Source: Apteryx mantelli (lineage: Eukaryota > Chordata > Aves > Apterygiformes > Apterygidae). Taken from it: a stretch of DNA of 64,000 bases. How positions within the stretch are numbered: the stretch's first letter is position 1; every line of letters begins with the position of its first letter. Made by a program: the position numbers and the translations under genes. The notes under the pieces were generated by a model, which saw only the letters and a program-made list of their open reading frames with translations, searched no databases and was not told the DNA's origin. The DNA lies in assembly GCF_036417845.1 (NCBI RefSeq), contig NC_089980.1, positions 59,084,501 through 59,148,500 of the forward strand. Reading direction: 5' to 3'. Below are positions 13,401-25,455 of this stretch, one piece after another.

Positions 13401-14497
13401 TAGAGTCCTTAGTGAAGAATTTAAAAATTGTTCACTTTAATAGTGAGAAATGCAAGTTGTTGTAATGGAGCAGAGCAATGCTCTCTAGCCTAGTATTCTT
13501 TTAACAGCATGCAATACTAACTTCATCCTAAGAAAGCACCAGAGATTGAGAAGATTAAATGATCAACGATAAAGTTTCTTGCTAAAATTGATCAGCTGGT
13601 TGTCAGGTTCTGCCCTGAGCTATGAAGATCCGCATCTCCTTTATACATTAATGGATTATCAATAATTTCATCCTTCTGAGTCTTGATAAAATACTACTGA
13701 GAGAGTGAATGGCAGAGAATCCCACAGGTTGGCTGCATATTACATAAATGCTTTGGGACAGCTTCTCAACTCAATATAAAATTTTATTTAATCATAAACC
13801 AACATGAAACACCAGAGAGTGCATTTTTGTAAAGCCTGAAATCAAGTCAAGAGGACAGATGATTCATCTAGAAGATAAAAAATACAGTACTGATGAAAGA
13901 CAGGTTCTCTCAAACAGCTACCTACACACAGGCAAGTAATGCATTAACTCTGTACATATACTATGCCCAAATATATGCTGAACTTGTCTTTTTATACTCT
14001 CCTAAAGTCAGCAACTACAATATAGTGGTCAGACACAATATATGCATTCTGGTTCATTTAAAGTTTACTTATTTCAGACCAGTGTGAGCAGGCCCAGAAG
14101 GAGAACAAGCGCTCCTTAGAATGCTACTGTGTGGTGAAAGGACTGGTCTTCAAAGATGATCATGGTAACATTAACTGTGTTAGAAAACAAATACACTCAA
14201 TATCAGGGAGACTGGTTAAAATGCACAGAAGAAAGAATGCCAAGCTGTTACCAATACCATGAAACAGCTAGAGACAAGCTGTGTTTAGCAGAGTCAGAGC
14301 AGACAAGGATCTGTTTCAGATCTTATCTGAAGGAGCAGAGGACAACGTCTGTAAGAAACAGATGGTACTAGAGCAAGGAACTGACAAACATTCCAACAAG
14401 ACAGAATCTACGTAGAAAAGTAATATTGTAGCAAAATAACTATGAAAGACCAGCAAGTTCTTGCTAAAAAGAAAACCAAATGACAAAGAATACCTGT

Positions 14498-14517
14498 AAA
14501 AAAAAAAAAAAAAAAAA
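14498..14517. repeat. A20 homopolymer
   Basis: Twenty A in a row on the plus strand. I looked upstream for a retrocopied gene that could own a poly(A) tail and recognised none. Confidence 0.85.
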
Positions 14518-17500
14518 GCAAAAAACAACTGAAGTGAAAAGGCTGAAACCACTTAGCTCCCAAGTGAGCCTTGTTCTGCAGCATGAGAGCATTACTCTCA
14601 GAATACTAACATGTTCTCCAAATTAAACTAAACACATAATACTGTAAAATATATTCTTCCAAGCTTTGATACACACCCCAGAAACAGACTAGAGTGCTAG
14701 CCTTTGCTCTGTCCATATCGTCAAAGCTGTGGTCACACAGCTTTGATAATGTCTAACTTTAAAAATTATTGAGGCTAACCCCCACAGACTCTGTACAGGG
14801 AAAGACACAGTCTACTACAGAAAATAAGTCTGAAGTCAGGGCCCTCTCCTGTAAAGGGCCTACACAGGTTTGCCCTACAAGACTAGCCAGGCTTTGTGAA
14901 CGTCCTCTTACATTATTCTTCAGTATGGCAAATCCTGTGGTCTCAAATACAACCAGGCAAAATGCTGAACTCACGACCATACTGCAAGTATGCCAAGTGC
15001 ACCACCTTTACCTGAAGATGGCTTTAAACATGAAACATTTCACTCAAATCATGATTTGGAGGACTGTACAAATCTTTTTGTAAGATTATACACTTCAACT
15101 GCACTCAGAGACATGGAAGAGGTGAGAAAGTTGAGCTGTATCTTGAAGCACTCTTGCTGAAGGGATAGCAATGAGTAAAAGCTAGTCCAGAAACTGAAAG
15201 CTTAGTAATTAGAAGATTAAAACTAGGAAGTGCTTAAGATAAACATTGGCATTGCATCTAAAGTGCTTACTAAGAGCAATTAAATAAGAGAAAGGTAAAT
15301 GATCAGAGTTTACAAAGAGGTCATTAATGTGCAGAAGAATAAAATCCCAGAAGCAGAACTGGAAAACTAGTTAGTGAAATCCATATTCTCTAGTATTAAT
15401 CAGATGGAGACAAGACAGCAGGTAGCAATTCTAAAGGCAATATAAAAAACCATTCACTTTGATATCAGTTTCATACACAGTTACTCCAGTCATGCTCAGT
15501 CTGCCAGCTTCTTGGCATACTGCATACAGCTGTGGCTGCTTCAGGGAAGCAAACACTGTCCTTCTCCCAGGCTTTCCAGCAAGGAGCAGTATGTTCCAGT
15601 TGTACTGACCCCAAGGGCACCCAGCTGCTCTGACAACACCTTGGCAAAACACAACACAATTAGGGATAAAAGGATTTGCATAACATCTTTTCAGGTACCT
15701 CCTCTCCAATGGAAATGAAAAAGGAACAGCTAGAATTTTTATTCTTAAAGTTTAAAAAGTACTCGGCAAAATTAGTCCAGCAGTCTACACTGCAACAGAT
15801 AATCTACTTCAGTGATTATGTGTAGGAATTTCAGGTAATAGTGGTAAGAACGTGAAGTTTCCCATTATACCTATTAGTAGATCCTCAAATATTTAAGATA
15901 AGTACTCTGAAACACTGGACACAACCCTAAATACGCCCACAATGCAAAAGATTAACCTATTCTTATGTTTGAGAAGAAGCTCCCAAACTATAGGCATCTA
16001 TCTCACATGCACACACAAACAAGCCTTTACACTGCTGAAGGACAGTTTGAGACAAAGGAAGAAGTATGCCAGATCAACACACATAGCCACATTATTATTT
16101 TCAGTAACCAAACAAAATTTATGCAAGTTTTCCTGTAAACGCTAGGGAGTTTGCAAAATTCTTATAATTAAATCAACTTTGTTAATCAAGTACTTAAAAT
16201 AACCCTAAAGTACTTCAGTTATTTACTTGATTTATTTAGAAATTCCTTCTGGAGTTCAAAAGGCCCATCAGCACCTTGTCTAAACATCCAGAAGCAAAGG
16301 AAATTATTCTTCTCTGTGGGATTTTTTTCTTTGTTTAATCTGGCACTAAACTACACACAAATCCAGAGTGGAACTACATCCTCAATCACTCAAATCCCTT
16401 CTTAGAACTGAAAAATGCAAGAAATACAAAGATAAGGCCCTGTGTATATTATACACATTTTTTTAAACAGCAAGTCACAAGACTTTTGTCCTTAATTCTT
16501 TGAAATTGGGATTCTTATGTTCTTTCAGTCCAATAGAAAAAGAACAGAAAGGTGACAGAGACCTACATTTTTGGCTACATTTGTTTTACACTAGTTCAGT
16601 GCCTATTTGAACTACTGAATGAAAAAGCTGTACTTTACTCTCTCAATTCTTTAAATCTCAACTCTTGAAATATTATAAAGTAAACATTCCTAGATTTTTA
16701 TCAATTCTTGCAGTGTAATTATGAAGTATCAGGAATATTTAAGTCCTAAACATTTTCTTCACTAATTCAATTGTTTCCAGAATTAATACATGGACAACAA
16801 TTCAATCCTCACATTTCTATTTCTGTTATCCAATCCTAATCTGATTAGCATAGTATACTAAGATTTAACCAAATTAGTTGATTCCCAGTCTTAGCAAAAA
16901 ACATCTAACTAGATCAGTTATTTATTCCCCTCAAGAACATAGAGCTTCAGTAAATGCCTTCCCAGTACTAGAGAGGAAGATAGAGTCGGGTATTTGCCAA
17001 AATAAAACAGGACAAGGTAACATCAGTTTTAATGCTGCTGTTGAAGCCTTGCATTCAGCATTGTAACTGACAATCAATTCCTTCTCACATTTCCTCCTCC
17101 TACTTCCAAATTTTCTATTAGGAAAGTAGAAAGGTTTTTCTCCAAAATAAAGATTAAGAAGTAGGAACTCCCCTCACCCCATGCCACATTAGTACTTCAT
17201 GCACATACTCCTCTGTGGAGCATAGTGATGCTTTCAGCTGAAGTCAGGTAGCTCATCCATGTGTGAAGAGAAAAAGGGCAGAGAAGGAATAAAGACAAAG
17301 ATTAACTGAGATTGTCAGATGCTTGCTCAACCACCACCTAACAAGGACACAGCCTAACAGGCATTCATCTTCCGGAGTCTTTCACAAGTCACCATTCTCC
17401 ACATTTGCCCTCCACTTGCCAGCTATCCCAACTTTCAAGTTACGCAGAAAGTACAGACAGGCTCTTTCAGGAAATAAGTTATAGTGGTTCAATTCCATGT

Positions 17501-19397
17501 AGCTCAAAACAAACAAAAACCCAACAACAAACAGAAGAGTTATAGGATCAGCCCCAGAAGTCTGCAGTGAACTACACAAGTTCAGTAGTCCTGAAGACAA
17601 CAGTCTCAGTGCTTATTTACTGTGTGGCCAGTGCAACGTTACATCCAGAGTAGCAGCAGGCAGCCCTGAGTTATTTATGGGGGAAACAGAGGACTAAGGA
17701 CTCAAGCCAAAGAACACCAGAACAGTGGATGTCCTCCCTTCTGTAAGACACCAGAGCCATAGAAGACATCAGCTACAGAACACAAGAGATTTTGAAATGT
17801 GCAGTGATGACTAAAAAACTAGTGGATCTTTGTGGAGAAATATCTAGGAACAAAAATACAATAGAAATCTCAGCACTTAGAGATGACAAGAAATAGTCCT
17901 GTTCCAGGACTTCACTACATGGATCATAGCACTATATACCCACCACTTCTTCAACATAGTTTTTACCTAAAAATGTTTTAAGGTCACTGGTCTCGTAACA
18001 TTTGTTTCCAATAACATTTGCTTTTATTTTAATCGTTATCTTCCCCTGCCCCCAAAAGAGATTCATGATCAGCATTAATTCAGAGATGTTCTCTCTTACA
18101 CAGGCTATAAGCTTCTAAAGTATGGAAGTTCGTGCAAATTAACATTTTAAGAGATAGTTTAAAAAATATATTGAAAGCTAGAGAAGTGTGAGACTATCTC
18201 TCTTCAGTAGCTTAATATTCAAGATTAACATTTGTTTATCTTTAAATTGCAATTCAGGCATCTCTCCTAAATGCAAAATATTAGCTTATTTAATTGACGC
18301 AATTTGATTATTGAGTTCTGTGACTTGTATATTAGTTTAACTGAACTCCTTGTTGTACTAAATTCCACAGACTACAGTAACTAGAACATACATATTAGCC
18401 AGCTTATTTTAATGTTAACTAGACAATTCCTTCAATAATTGGCATTCTACTTTTTTTTTTTAATTGGTACATGGGACATTAGTTTCCATAAGAATCAAGA
18501 ATTAATACATATCAAATAAGTTATACTCAATAAGAGACTGCATTTCTAGAACTTGTTCTATGCAAAGTTGGCAGAGTAAACGTAAGTATTAAAAGACAAT
18601 TGCGATATTTGCTTCAGAAACACCTGAGAAGTATAGTGGCTACCCAGACCTCAACCTTTATTAACCTATATAATACTGTGCTTTACATGAAATAGAGCAA
18701 AATGTCAGCAAACTCAGATGAAGCGTGGTAGTTCTCATTTTCTTCCTTATGATACTATTGTACACTGCTGCAGTGACAATCTTTGAATGTTGACATCACA
18801 TGGCTTCCATATTACTCACTTCTAGTACCAGCATAAATCCCTCTTAAAACTTGACAAAGAATACAATTCTTTCCTTGCTATTTATCACTTGCATATTTTA
18901 ATACATTCCCCAGAAATTCCAAACAGTGCACTGAAGTAAAGCTATTCAGACTTGGAAATATGCCCAAAATATGCATACCAGTTCTAGATGGTCTTAATTC
19001 AAGGAAAGAAATACTGGAGATTAGAAACAAGACTTTTTACAGTGTTAGCTGATGAATCAATTAAAGCATACACAGAGTGTGGCAATTGGTTGAGAAGGAA
19101 AATGCCTAATTTTCCCCTCCAGACCCTTTTTATTTGCTGCCAAAAATAAGAACAGGACATCTGTATCAAGGAAAGGAGCAATTCTTTCATCCTCAAAAAA
19201 TTTCCAATCACCACCTTTAATGCGTAGCTGGTTATCAGAATATATAGACTACCAATACCTCAAGAGCCTTGTTGCCTGGAAAAATACAATAAAGTACAAT
19301 ATTTTTTCCTGATCACTCAGACCTTTATAGGTCAGTCTCTAAACACACTAGACTCAACAGGAAGTCCACAGAACAAAATCTGGATAACAATAAGAAA

Positions 19398-19429
19398 AGT
19401 CATTTAAAGGAACAGTCATTTAAAGGAAC
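19398..19429. repeat. Tandem duplication, 16 bp x 2
   Basis: Two adjacent identical copies of AGTCATTTAAAGGAAC, perfectly head to tail, suggesting a recent slippage event. Confidence 0.9.
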
Positions 19430-19747
19430 TAATGAATTCTGTGTTAAGTTTTGTTGTGCTTTGCTCGCACCCTCAGCATCAGATTTAAGATGTATCTTCA
19501 CACAGAGCACAGTGCAGCTATCTTTAAAAAAAACACACACTAGCAAGATCCACAATTTTACTCTAAAAATTAGTACCAAAACTGACCTCCATTAAAAAAA
19601 TTGGGATTTTAATCAGAACTCAAGCTGCAAACATAAGCCACAAATGGCTAGAAGTTTACAATTAGAAAAGCCTCCCCCAAGATTACACAGGGCATCTTTC
19701 TCTTTTCCCTTCCCCTTCACACATTCCAGTATCGCTTCTGTATAAAG

Positions 19748-19765
19748 TTTTTTTTTTTTTTTTTT
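19748..19765. repeat. T18 homopolymer
   Basis: An uninterrupted T-run on the plus strand in the LYST intron. No recognisable element is attached. Confidence 0.85.
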
Positions 19766-22700
19766 AAATCTGGAGCCAAGATATTCTCATGCCCTAATTT
19801 CAGCAAGTCACTTAAAGACATGCTCAAATGCAAGATCTGAACCAGAAGTGAGGAAAAGAAAGAGCTGAATATACTACATACCATGCTTCTTTATTAATCC
19901 TTCTTAAAAATAATTCAAGATGGCACCTTGACAGCTCAGGCAGCTGCCCTGTTGGGTCTAAGCAAAAGTACCCACCTCCTGAGAAGTGAGGCTACAGTTA
20001 AACAAGATGCTCAACCTGTATAATGGTTCACCGCTATCAAGGTGGCGCTTCTGTTCCTCTCCCAGCAACTCTTCCTTTCCCCTTCCACCAGCACTTGTGC
20101 TCACCCCATTCCTTCTTGATCTGAATCATTTCCAGAAGTTTGCAGAAAACCTTTTTTCAGCTGGATTATTTTGTTATTGAATTGCTGTGCTAAGGTGTCA
20201 GGCAAGAGTCACTGCAGGTAAAAGAAAGAAGGAAGGAGGCAGATCTCCTCCTTCAGCAGTATCAAGCTGTTAGAGCAGCTTAGAGGGCCCAGACTAATCA
20301 CAGTCATGGTGACAGACTAAGTGATAACAGATCACTTCTACCTGATCTTGTTCCAATCTAAAAACAAGTTTATCACATCTCCAGATCAACAGTACCACAG
20401 GAGCTTGTAGTTCTGATGACAGCAGCACAACTACTTGATCCTGTCTAGAGGCCTATGAATCTTCATCTAGCAACAGTCTGCCAAAGTAACTGGTGCTTTC
20501 ACTGCCATCTCTAAACTGGAAAAGGGGGCAAAAAGAGTCAAAGAATGCCTAGTTATATATAGACAGACTCCTTCCCTGCATATTATAATTATTTTTCAAC
20601 ATTATAATCCAATTTTCCAACAAACAAAAGACATCACAATATCAAGTAGTGAAATCTCAGGCAACAGCTATGACAATTCTTCTCTAAGCCACTGCCTGTG
20701 GAGCCTGATGTCTACTCAAAGATGGAATAACACACCTTAGTGAGGTTGTGTCAAAATTTGTTGTTTGCTTCAAAGTACTTAAATTTGTTTCCAGAGGACA
20801 AGTGAGTTCATTCTTAACAGCAAGCATTTCCTAATGCAACCAAATCCTCTTACAATACAATCATTTCACCTTACTCTCTTCTCCCTTCTACCCACAGAAG
20901 ACAAGAATCAAAACCATCTTTGCTTCAGAGTTCCTCTATGTGTTTGAAGAGATACTACCATAGCAGTGGCAAAATTCTCCAAATACAAAAGAAGTCTATA
21001 TCTCTGCCCAAGCTACAAGAGCATACAGTTGTCTATTAATGAAATCACTGACAAAAAACATAGTGATACACTTGCTGAAATGCTTTTGATACTTCATAGT
21101 ATTTGCTTATGCTCTTTGAGCTTAACTCTACAGAAAACTATATACAAGCATCAATATACTTGTAGTAAGGGTTAAGAATTTATAGCTTTGCTTTTCCAAT
21201 GTTTACATGCCAGGTGTTTTACTTTCCAACAGATCTCATGATACTGTTCAAGGTGCTTATAATCTCTTTTCTTACTGCCGTAAACTGCAATAAAAAAGTG
21301 ATATGGAGACACATGAAAAAAAACTACAAGGGGCTAAGAGACAGGACAAAACAAGAAACATTTAAGAACTGTAATTACACCTAACCTGACACTAATCTAA
21401 ATATCTAACCTAACAAAGTCGTCTTATAATCAATTCAACATTTTAAACTGAAAGTTGTCTTTGAGTACAGTAAAAACTAATGAGGAGGGCAGGGGTGGAG
21501 GAGGAAGCCAGAGGGGAGTGACATGAAAAAAGGTTCTCTTAATAAGAAATCTGAATATAGTCTTACAAAAGAAGAAAGTACTAGCTTCCTGAGGTCTCAT
21601 TTACTTTTAACATTGGTTTTTGGAAGCATAGCATTGAAAGCTATTTGCTCTTAGCTTGCAAGGTTCTCCACCAAAAGAAGGATGAGGAAGGAAGGAGAGT
21701 AGAGTTAAAACACAACACAAAAGAGCTAATTTCTTATGTACAATAATATCTACCAAGCATTCTCATTCTTTGTTCACTCTTTTTCCTAGATACCCAAGAG
21801 CATCACTAAACTGCAGATTTTCTAAGGCATCTCGGAGGATACTTTCTTCTTTACACTATTTGTGATAGTCACGAGTCTATACTTAAGACAAAAAGGAATA
21901 TTTTCATGACTCCTTATCCTACTGTAGACCCATTATGATAGAATGTCTGTGTGGTGCTTTTATCTCTTGCCCAAGTTGTACCATTTGCAAGCAAATTCAA
22001 CCAATATGCATGGACAGATCTACCCCTACTCCAGACAAATTACTTTCTCAGAGTTAAATTCTCCTGACATCTCTTTGCTGATACCTAGCACAAGATTAGG
22101 CTATACATGGCTAAAACAGATCTCCTTGCTGCTTCTTCTGCCACAGGTTATCCCATGACCTCATAGACAGCAGCACCATTTTGTTTACAACTCAAGTCTA
22201 CAATGCACACATCCCTTCGACTCCAAGTTTCTCTAGATCCTCATATCCCAGTCCTACTGATTCATTTGGCATTACAACTAAAAAAAGTATTTCATCCTTC
22301 TTCATTTCTTCTCTGGTCAGGCCCCACTTATAACCCCATTACATGCTGTTCAGACACCTAGCACACCACATTTAGCCATGTGGCCACCTTTCTGAATTTC
22401 TTCAACTGCTCTGTTTTCTTTTTATACAAATAATTTTATTCTCATTTCCAAAGATGCTCTTGCTCTTCACCTTTCTCTACCTTCTCTCCCACTGTAAAGG
22501 TAATCAAGACAGGTCTCTGCTCATTCAGGGATATCAGTTCATGCCCAATTCTTAGATTTTTCAGAGAAGTACCTTCCCACACTCTCCCCATGCTAACCTC
22601 CATGCTGGGGGAATATCTAGAAGAATTTTCATTGCTTCTCTGTTCACTCTTTCTCCTACATTTAAGAAAAAAAAAAAACCACTAGTTCAGGTGCTGAAGC

Positions 22701-23268
22701 TCTGTGACTGTTGTATTTCATGTTCATCACTTATCTTGTTTCTGTGGGCCAGCCTACATTTGCTTTTCTTCAATTGCTATCTCCTATCTTCAACAAACTC
22801 GTTGTTGACAGAGAGGCTTTGTGCCCTGGTTTTGCAAAACACATAGCAAAACACAGCTTGCCCGTAACAGAGAGCCCTCAGTGTGCCTCCAGCAGCAGGG
22901 AGGAATGTCAAGAAAATATAAAAAAAGAAAACGGACGCCCACAATCTCCTCACACAGGAAAAGCATTAAGCACTTGCACGCAGCGCAGCCGGAGCCCGCA
23001 GATCAGGCGGGAGCGTAGGGCCACCAAACCAGCGACCAGGCCCAGGGGATTGGGATCTTCCCCCCCACCGGGGAGCAGCCGCCCCCCCCCCCACCCGCAG
23101 GCCGCGCCGCCCCCGGCCGCAGCCCACCCCGCGGGGCCGCGCTTCCCCCGCGGGGCAGCAAAACCGAAAGCAGAAAACCGCGGCACCGAGCCGCCTCGCT
23201 CCGCCGCCCCCCGCGCGGAGCCCGCGGCACTAAGCCGCTGCCCGACGGCGGCGCCTGGCCCGCCTTAC

Positions 23269-23345
23269 CGGCCCGCCTTACCGGCTCCGCTCCACACCCC
23301 GCCGCACCCGCCCGCGCCTCTCTTATCCCGCTGACAGCGCCCGAC
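23269..23345 (-). other. LYST: Putative non-coding exon 1 of LYST (start approximate)
   Basis: This is an inferred 5'UTR exon. Its 3' boundary is supported by two consensus donors on the minus strand, CG|GTAAGG, ending the exon at 23282 or 23269. The transcription start is not visible as a single site. I place it just downstream (minus sense) of the GC boxes and X-box, so the right coordinate is a guess. There is no ATG-led reading frame of note between the donors and 23345. The link to the coding exon at 2596 is an inference from strand, distance and the lack of any other gene. Confidence 0.45.
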
Positions 23346-23381
23346 GGCCCATGGCGGGAGGGCCCGGCCCCGCCCGCCCCC

Positions 23382-23395
23382 GTCGCCAGGGCAAC
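23382..23395. promoter_or_regulatory. Perfect RFX X-box
   Basis: GTCGCCAGGGCAAC fits the RFX consensus GTNRCC-NN-RGYAAC at every position. It lies just upstream (minus sense) of the inferred LYST exon 1, where such a site could act. Confidence 0.65.
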
Positions 23396-23499
23396 GCAGT
23401 GCCCGCCCCCCCGCCGCGCCCCACCTGCCGCCGCGGCCGCTCCGCCAACCGCCACGAGCGGGGGGGAGGGGCGCGCGGAGGTCACGCGGGCGTCGCCAG

Positions 23500-23504
23500 C
23501 CAAT
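23500..23504. promoter_or_regulatory. CCAAT box (NF-Y type)
   Basis: CCAAT followed by GG and GC-rich sequence, within the CpG island, roughly 150-200 bases upstream of the inferred LYST start. NF-Y sites work in either orientation. Confidence 0.5.
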
Positions 23505-23543
23505 GGACCCCGCCTCCTGGCAGGGCGGAGGCGGGGGTTCCGC

Positions 23544-23553
23544 GGGGCGGGGT
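23544..23553 (+). promoter_or_regulatory. GC box (Sp/KLF type)
   Basis: GGGGCGGGGT matches the Sp1 consensus core. It lies between the CCAAT box and the pyrimidine-rich right half of the island. Confidence 0.5.
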
Positions 23554-23622
23554 CGTGTCATCGCCGCGCAGACTCTGCCGCCTCCCTCCCCCCGCTACTC
23601 CTCGCCCCTCCGGCGCGCGCGG

Positions 23623-23638
23623 CCCCGCCCCGCCCCCT
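23623..23638 (-). promoter_or_regulatory. Overlapping GC boxes
   Basis: CCCCGCCCCGCCCC holds two overlapping Sp/KLF sites in minus orientation, within the right half of the island. Confidence 0.5.
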
Positions 23639-25084
23639 CTCGGCCCGGCCCGGCGGCCGCTGCGAGGTGCGTCGCGCCGGGCAGGGCCTCCCGGCAGGCC
23701 GCTCCCGGGCGCGGGGGAGGGCGGCGGGAGGAGCCGCTCGGTCCGTTTCCTTCGCGCAGGTGGATTCGGGGAGGCGGCGGCCCTGGCACGGAAGGCAGCG
23801 GCAGGGCGATCCCATGCCTCGAGCTTGTGACTCGTGCGCGCCGCGCGCGGCGGAGCCACGTCGTGCCAACGGCCCCGCGCTGCAGCGCCGCCGCGGGGGC
23901 TCGTTCGTCCCCTGGGGGCAAGCTGCGGTCACCTGCCTCCTCCTCGGCGCGTCCGCTGGAGCTCGCCTGTTAGCTCGGGCTCACAGTCCCTTCTTAATCA
24001 CACAGCTTTCACCCGTGCTCTGGTGTAATAGCGACCAGAGCACTGCTCGTTTTGCTGTGGTTTTTCTTTGGCTTGTGCCTTCAGAGCAGAGCAGAAAGAA
24101 GCCAATGAATATTTGGCTTCAGGCTTAAAGGGTGCAGTTTCCTGTCTGTCCTCATTACATAAAATAATGTTTTATTGGTAAATATCAGAAATACTTTGCT
24201 CTACCACAGCCTCCCAGCTTTAAGGTCAACATTTTTAAATGCTTTTAAAATACGTATCATATATCTATACCTGTACAGACACATGCATTAGCATACATGG
24301 TTATATCTGGTGTTGCTAGGTTGTAGCAGTGCACTTTCCAAATTATACAGCATTGCATTATTCATTTCCTGAGGAAGGGTTCTGGATGAAAAGAGCCTTG
24401 CAAGCAGTAGGAGAGTTTGCACTCTGCTTTGGTATTTGCTTTGAGTAAATTCTTGAAGCAGATTTACTGCTTTGGCATTTGGCTGCGATTCTTCAAAGAA
24501 GGGATTGCCCCGAATGCTGGTTGATCAGCTCCGTTTCAGAACTGGTTCACATGTGTAAATAAATCAACAACGTGCCCTGACTCCATGTCACTGTTTTCAC
24601 CCTCTTCAGGAAATCAGCTTGCAAGGCCAGAGCATTTATTAATTCTTGAAAAGTGGCAGCAATACATTACAAGCATTGTTAACAAATATATGCTTTATAT
24701 ACTCATACATGAATTTTCTTATCCTAAGAGTGGCTACATTTGGCATAACCTTCTTCTGTCCTGATTCTTTGAATCAGAAAAAAGTGCACTGGGTGCACAA
24801 GAATCCTTACCTCAGTGCATCCTGCTTACATCCTTAAGCCTCACCCTGGTGCATTGGCCTTCTGTTCCCTGATCTCTGCTAGGTTCCCTGGTCAGGATTT
24901 GCTTCAACTCTGTAATTGCATCAGACAGATGTTACTATTTTAGGGCCTGCTGGCTATCTCAGTGACTTACTGGTTTTGTAGAACTTAAGCCTACAAGGAT
25001 TATATGGATGCACAGAGACAGATCTGGGGAATGCTTCAGACATCAGGATCCCAGGACCCACCTGCCAAAGTAAGTGGAGAAAGT

Positions 25085-25105
25085 GTATACACCGGGGGTG
25101 TATAC
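25085..25105. repeat. Perfect palindrome, 9-bp arms with GGG centre
   Basis: GTATACACC and its exact reverse complement GGTGTATAC flank three G. A second, shorter inverted pair (GTTAC/GTAAC) follows immediately at 25110-25123. Confidence 0.8.
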
Positions 25106-25398
25106 TGTAGTTACTGAGGTAACTGCAGTTAAGTATTTTAGAAATATAAACTTTAATTTATTTGGCTTTGTGTGTGCACACTGCCTCTTGAACTCTTTCC
25201 CCAGGCGTCTGTTTATAGTCATGTTTCTTATTTTTCCCTTGGTATCTGATTATGGCTACTGGTCCTACTAGTCCTCACCTTAGGATCAGAAAGTCTCTCC
25301 CTGTCATTGGGCTACATGGACCTCTGGTCTGAGCCAAGAGAGCAACTTCCTTGCAAGCTCTAGCAGTGCAGACCATAAGAAAGACAGCACCTTCCTCT

Positions 25399-25455
25399 GG
25401 AAGTTAGGCACCTAGATAACACTTCTACATTTGAAAATGTCTTAAGTCCCTAAGA
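25399..25455. mobile_element. Probable ancient MITE-like fragment
   Basis: The stretch AGTTAGGCACCTAGATAA, followed about 20 bases on by TTTGAAAATG and AAGTCCCTAAG, resembles a short interspersed element I associate with sauropsid genomes (a 'gttaggcacctaaat...tttgaaaatc' pattern). The family name is not certain. Confidence 0.4.

Larger units (their letters stand above)
2597..23268 (-). other. LYST: LYST 5' intron(s) between the CpG-island exon and the first coding exon
   Basis: About 20.7 kb of AT-rich non-coding DNA on the LYST template. One or more small non-coding 5'UTR exons may lie inside it, but none can be picked out by eye from splice-site consensus alone. It contains homopolymers (G14 near 10402, A20 near 14498, T18 near 19748), two short tandem duplications (12 bp at 5997-6020, 16 bp at 19398-19429) and a perfect 9-bp hairpin at 8374-8395. 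In sampled lines the plus strand is poor in G relative to C, as expected for an intron transcribed from the minus strand. Open frames here are short and match nothing I recognise. Confidence 0.75.
22970..23965. promoter_or_regulatory. CpG island, probable LYST promoter
   Basis: About 1 kb of very GC-rich sequence with dense CpG dinucleotides stands out from AT-rich flanks on both sides. It contains GC boxes (23544-23553, 23623-23638, 23365-23380), a CCAAT box (23500-23504), a perfect RFX X-box (23382-23395), and two tandem minus-strand splice donors (23267-23282). No TATA box is evident, so it fits a housekeeping-type dispersed promoter. Because the first LYST coding exon lies 20.7 kb to the left on the minus strand, the island most simply drives LYST leftward. 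It may also fire a divergent transcript to the right. Long open frames within it in several phases on both strands are the usual GC-rich by-product and are not annotated. Confidence 0.93.

Noticed and set aside
14498..14517. A20 tract as the tail of a processed pseudogene or a young SINE
   Set aside because: No gene-like or SINE-like body is recognisable upstream and no target-site duplication was found by eye.
22970..23965. A TFEB 'CLEAR' element (GTCACGTGAC) in the promoter of a lysosome-related gene
   Set aside because: Only partial matches such as GTCACGCG occur; no proper CLEAR palindrome was found.
22711..24128. Many long overlapping frames on both strands of the CpG island (up to 207 residues)
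   Set aside because: GC-rich sequence is poor in stop codons. The peptides are Pro/Ala/Arg/Gly low-complexity in several frames at once, the hallmark of an island rather than coding sequence.
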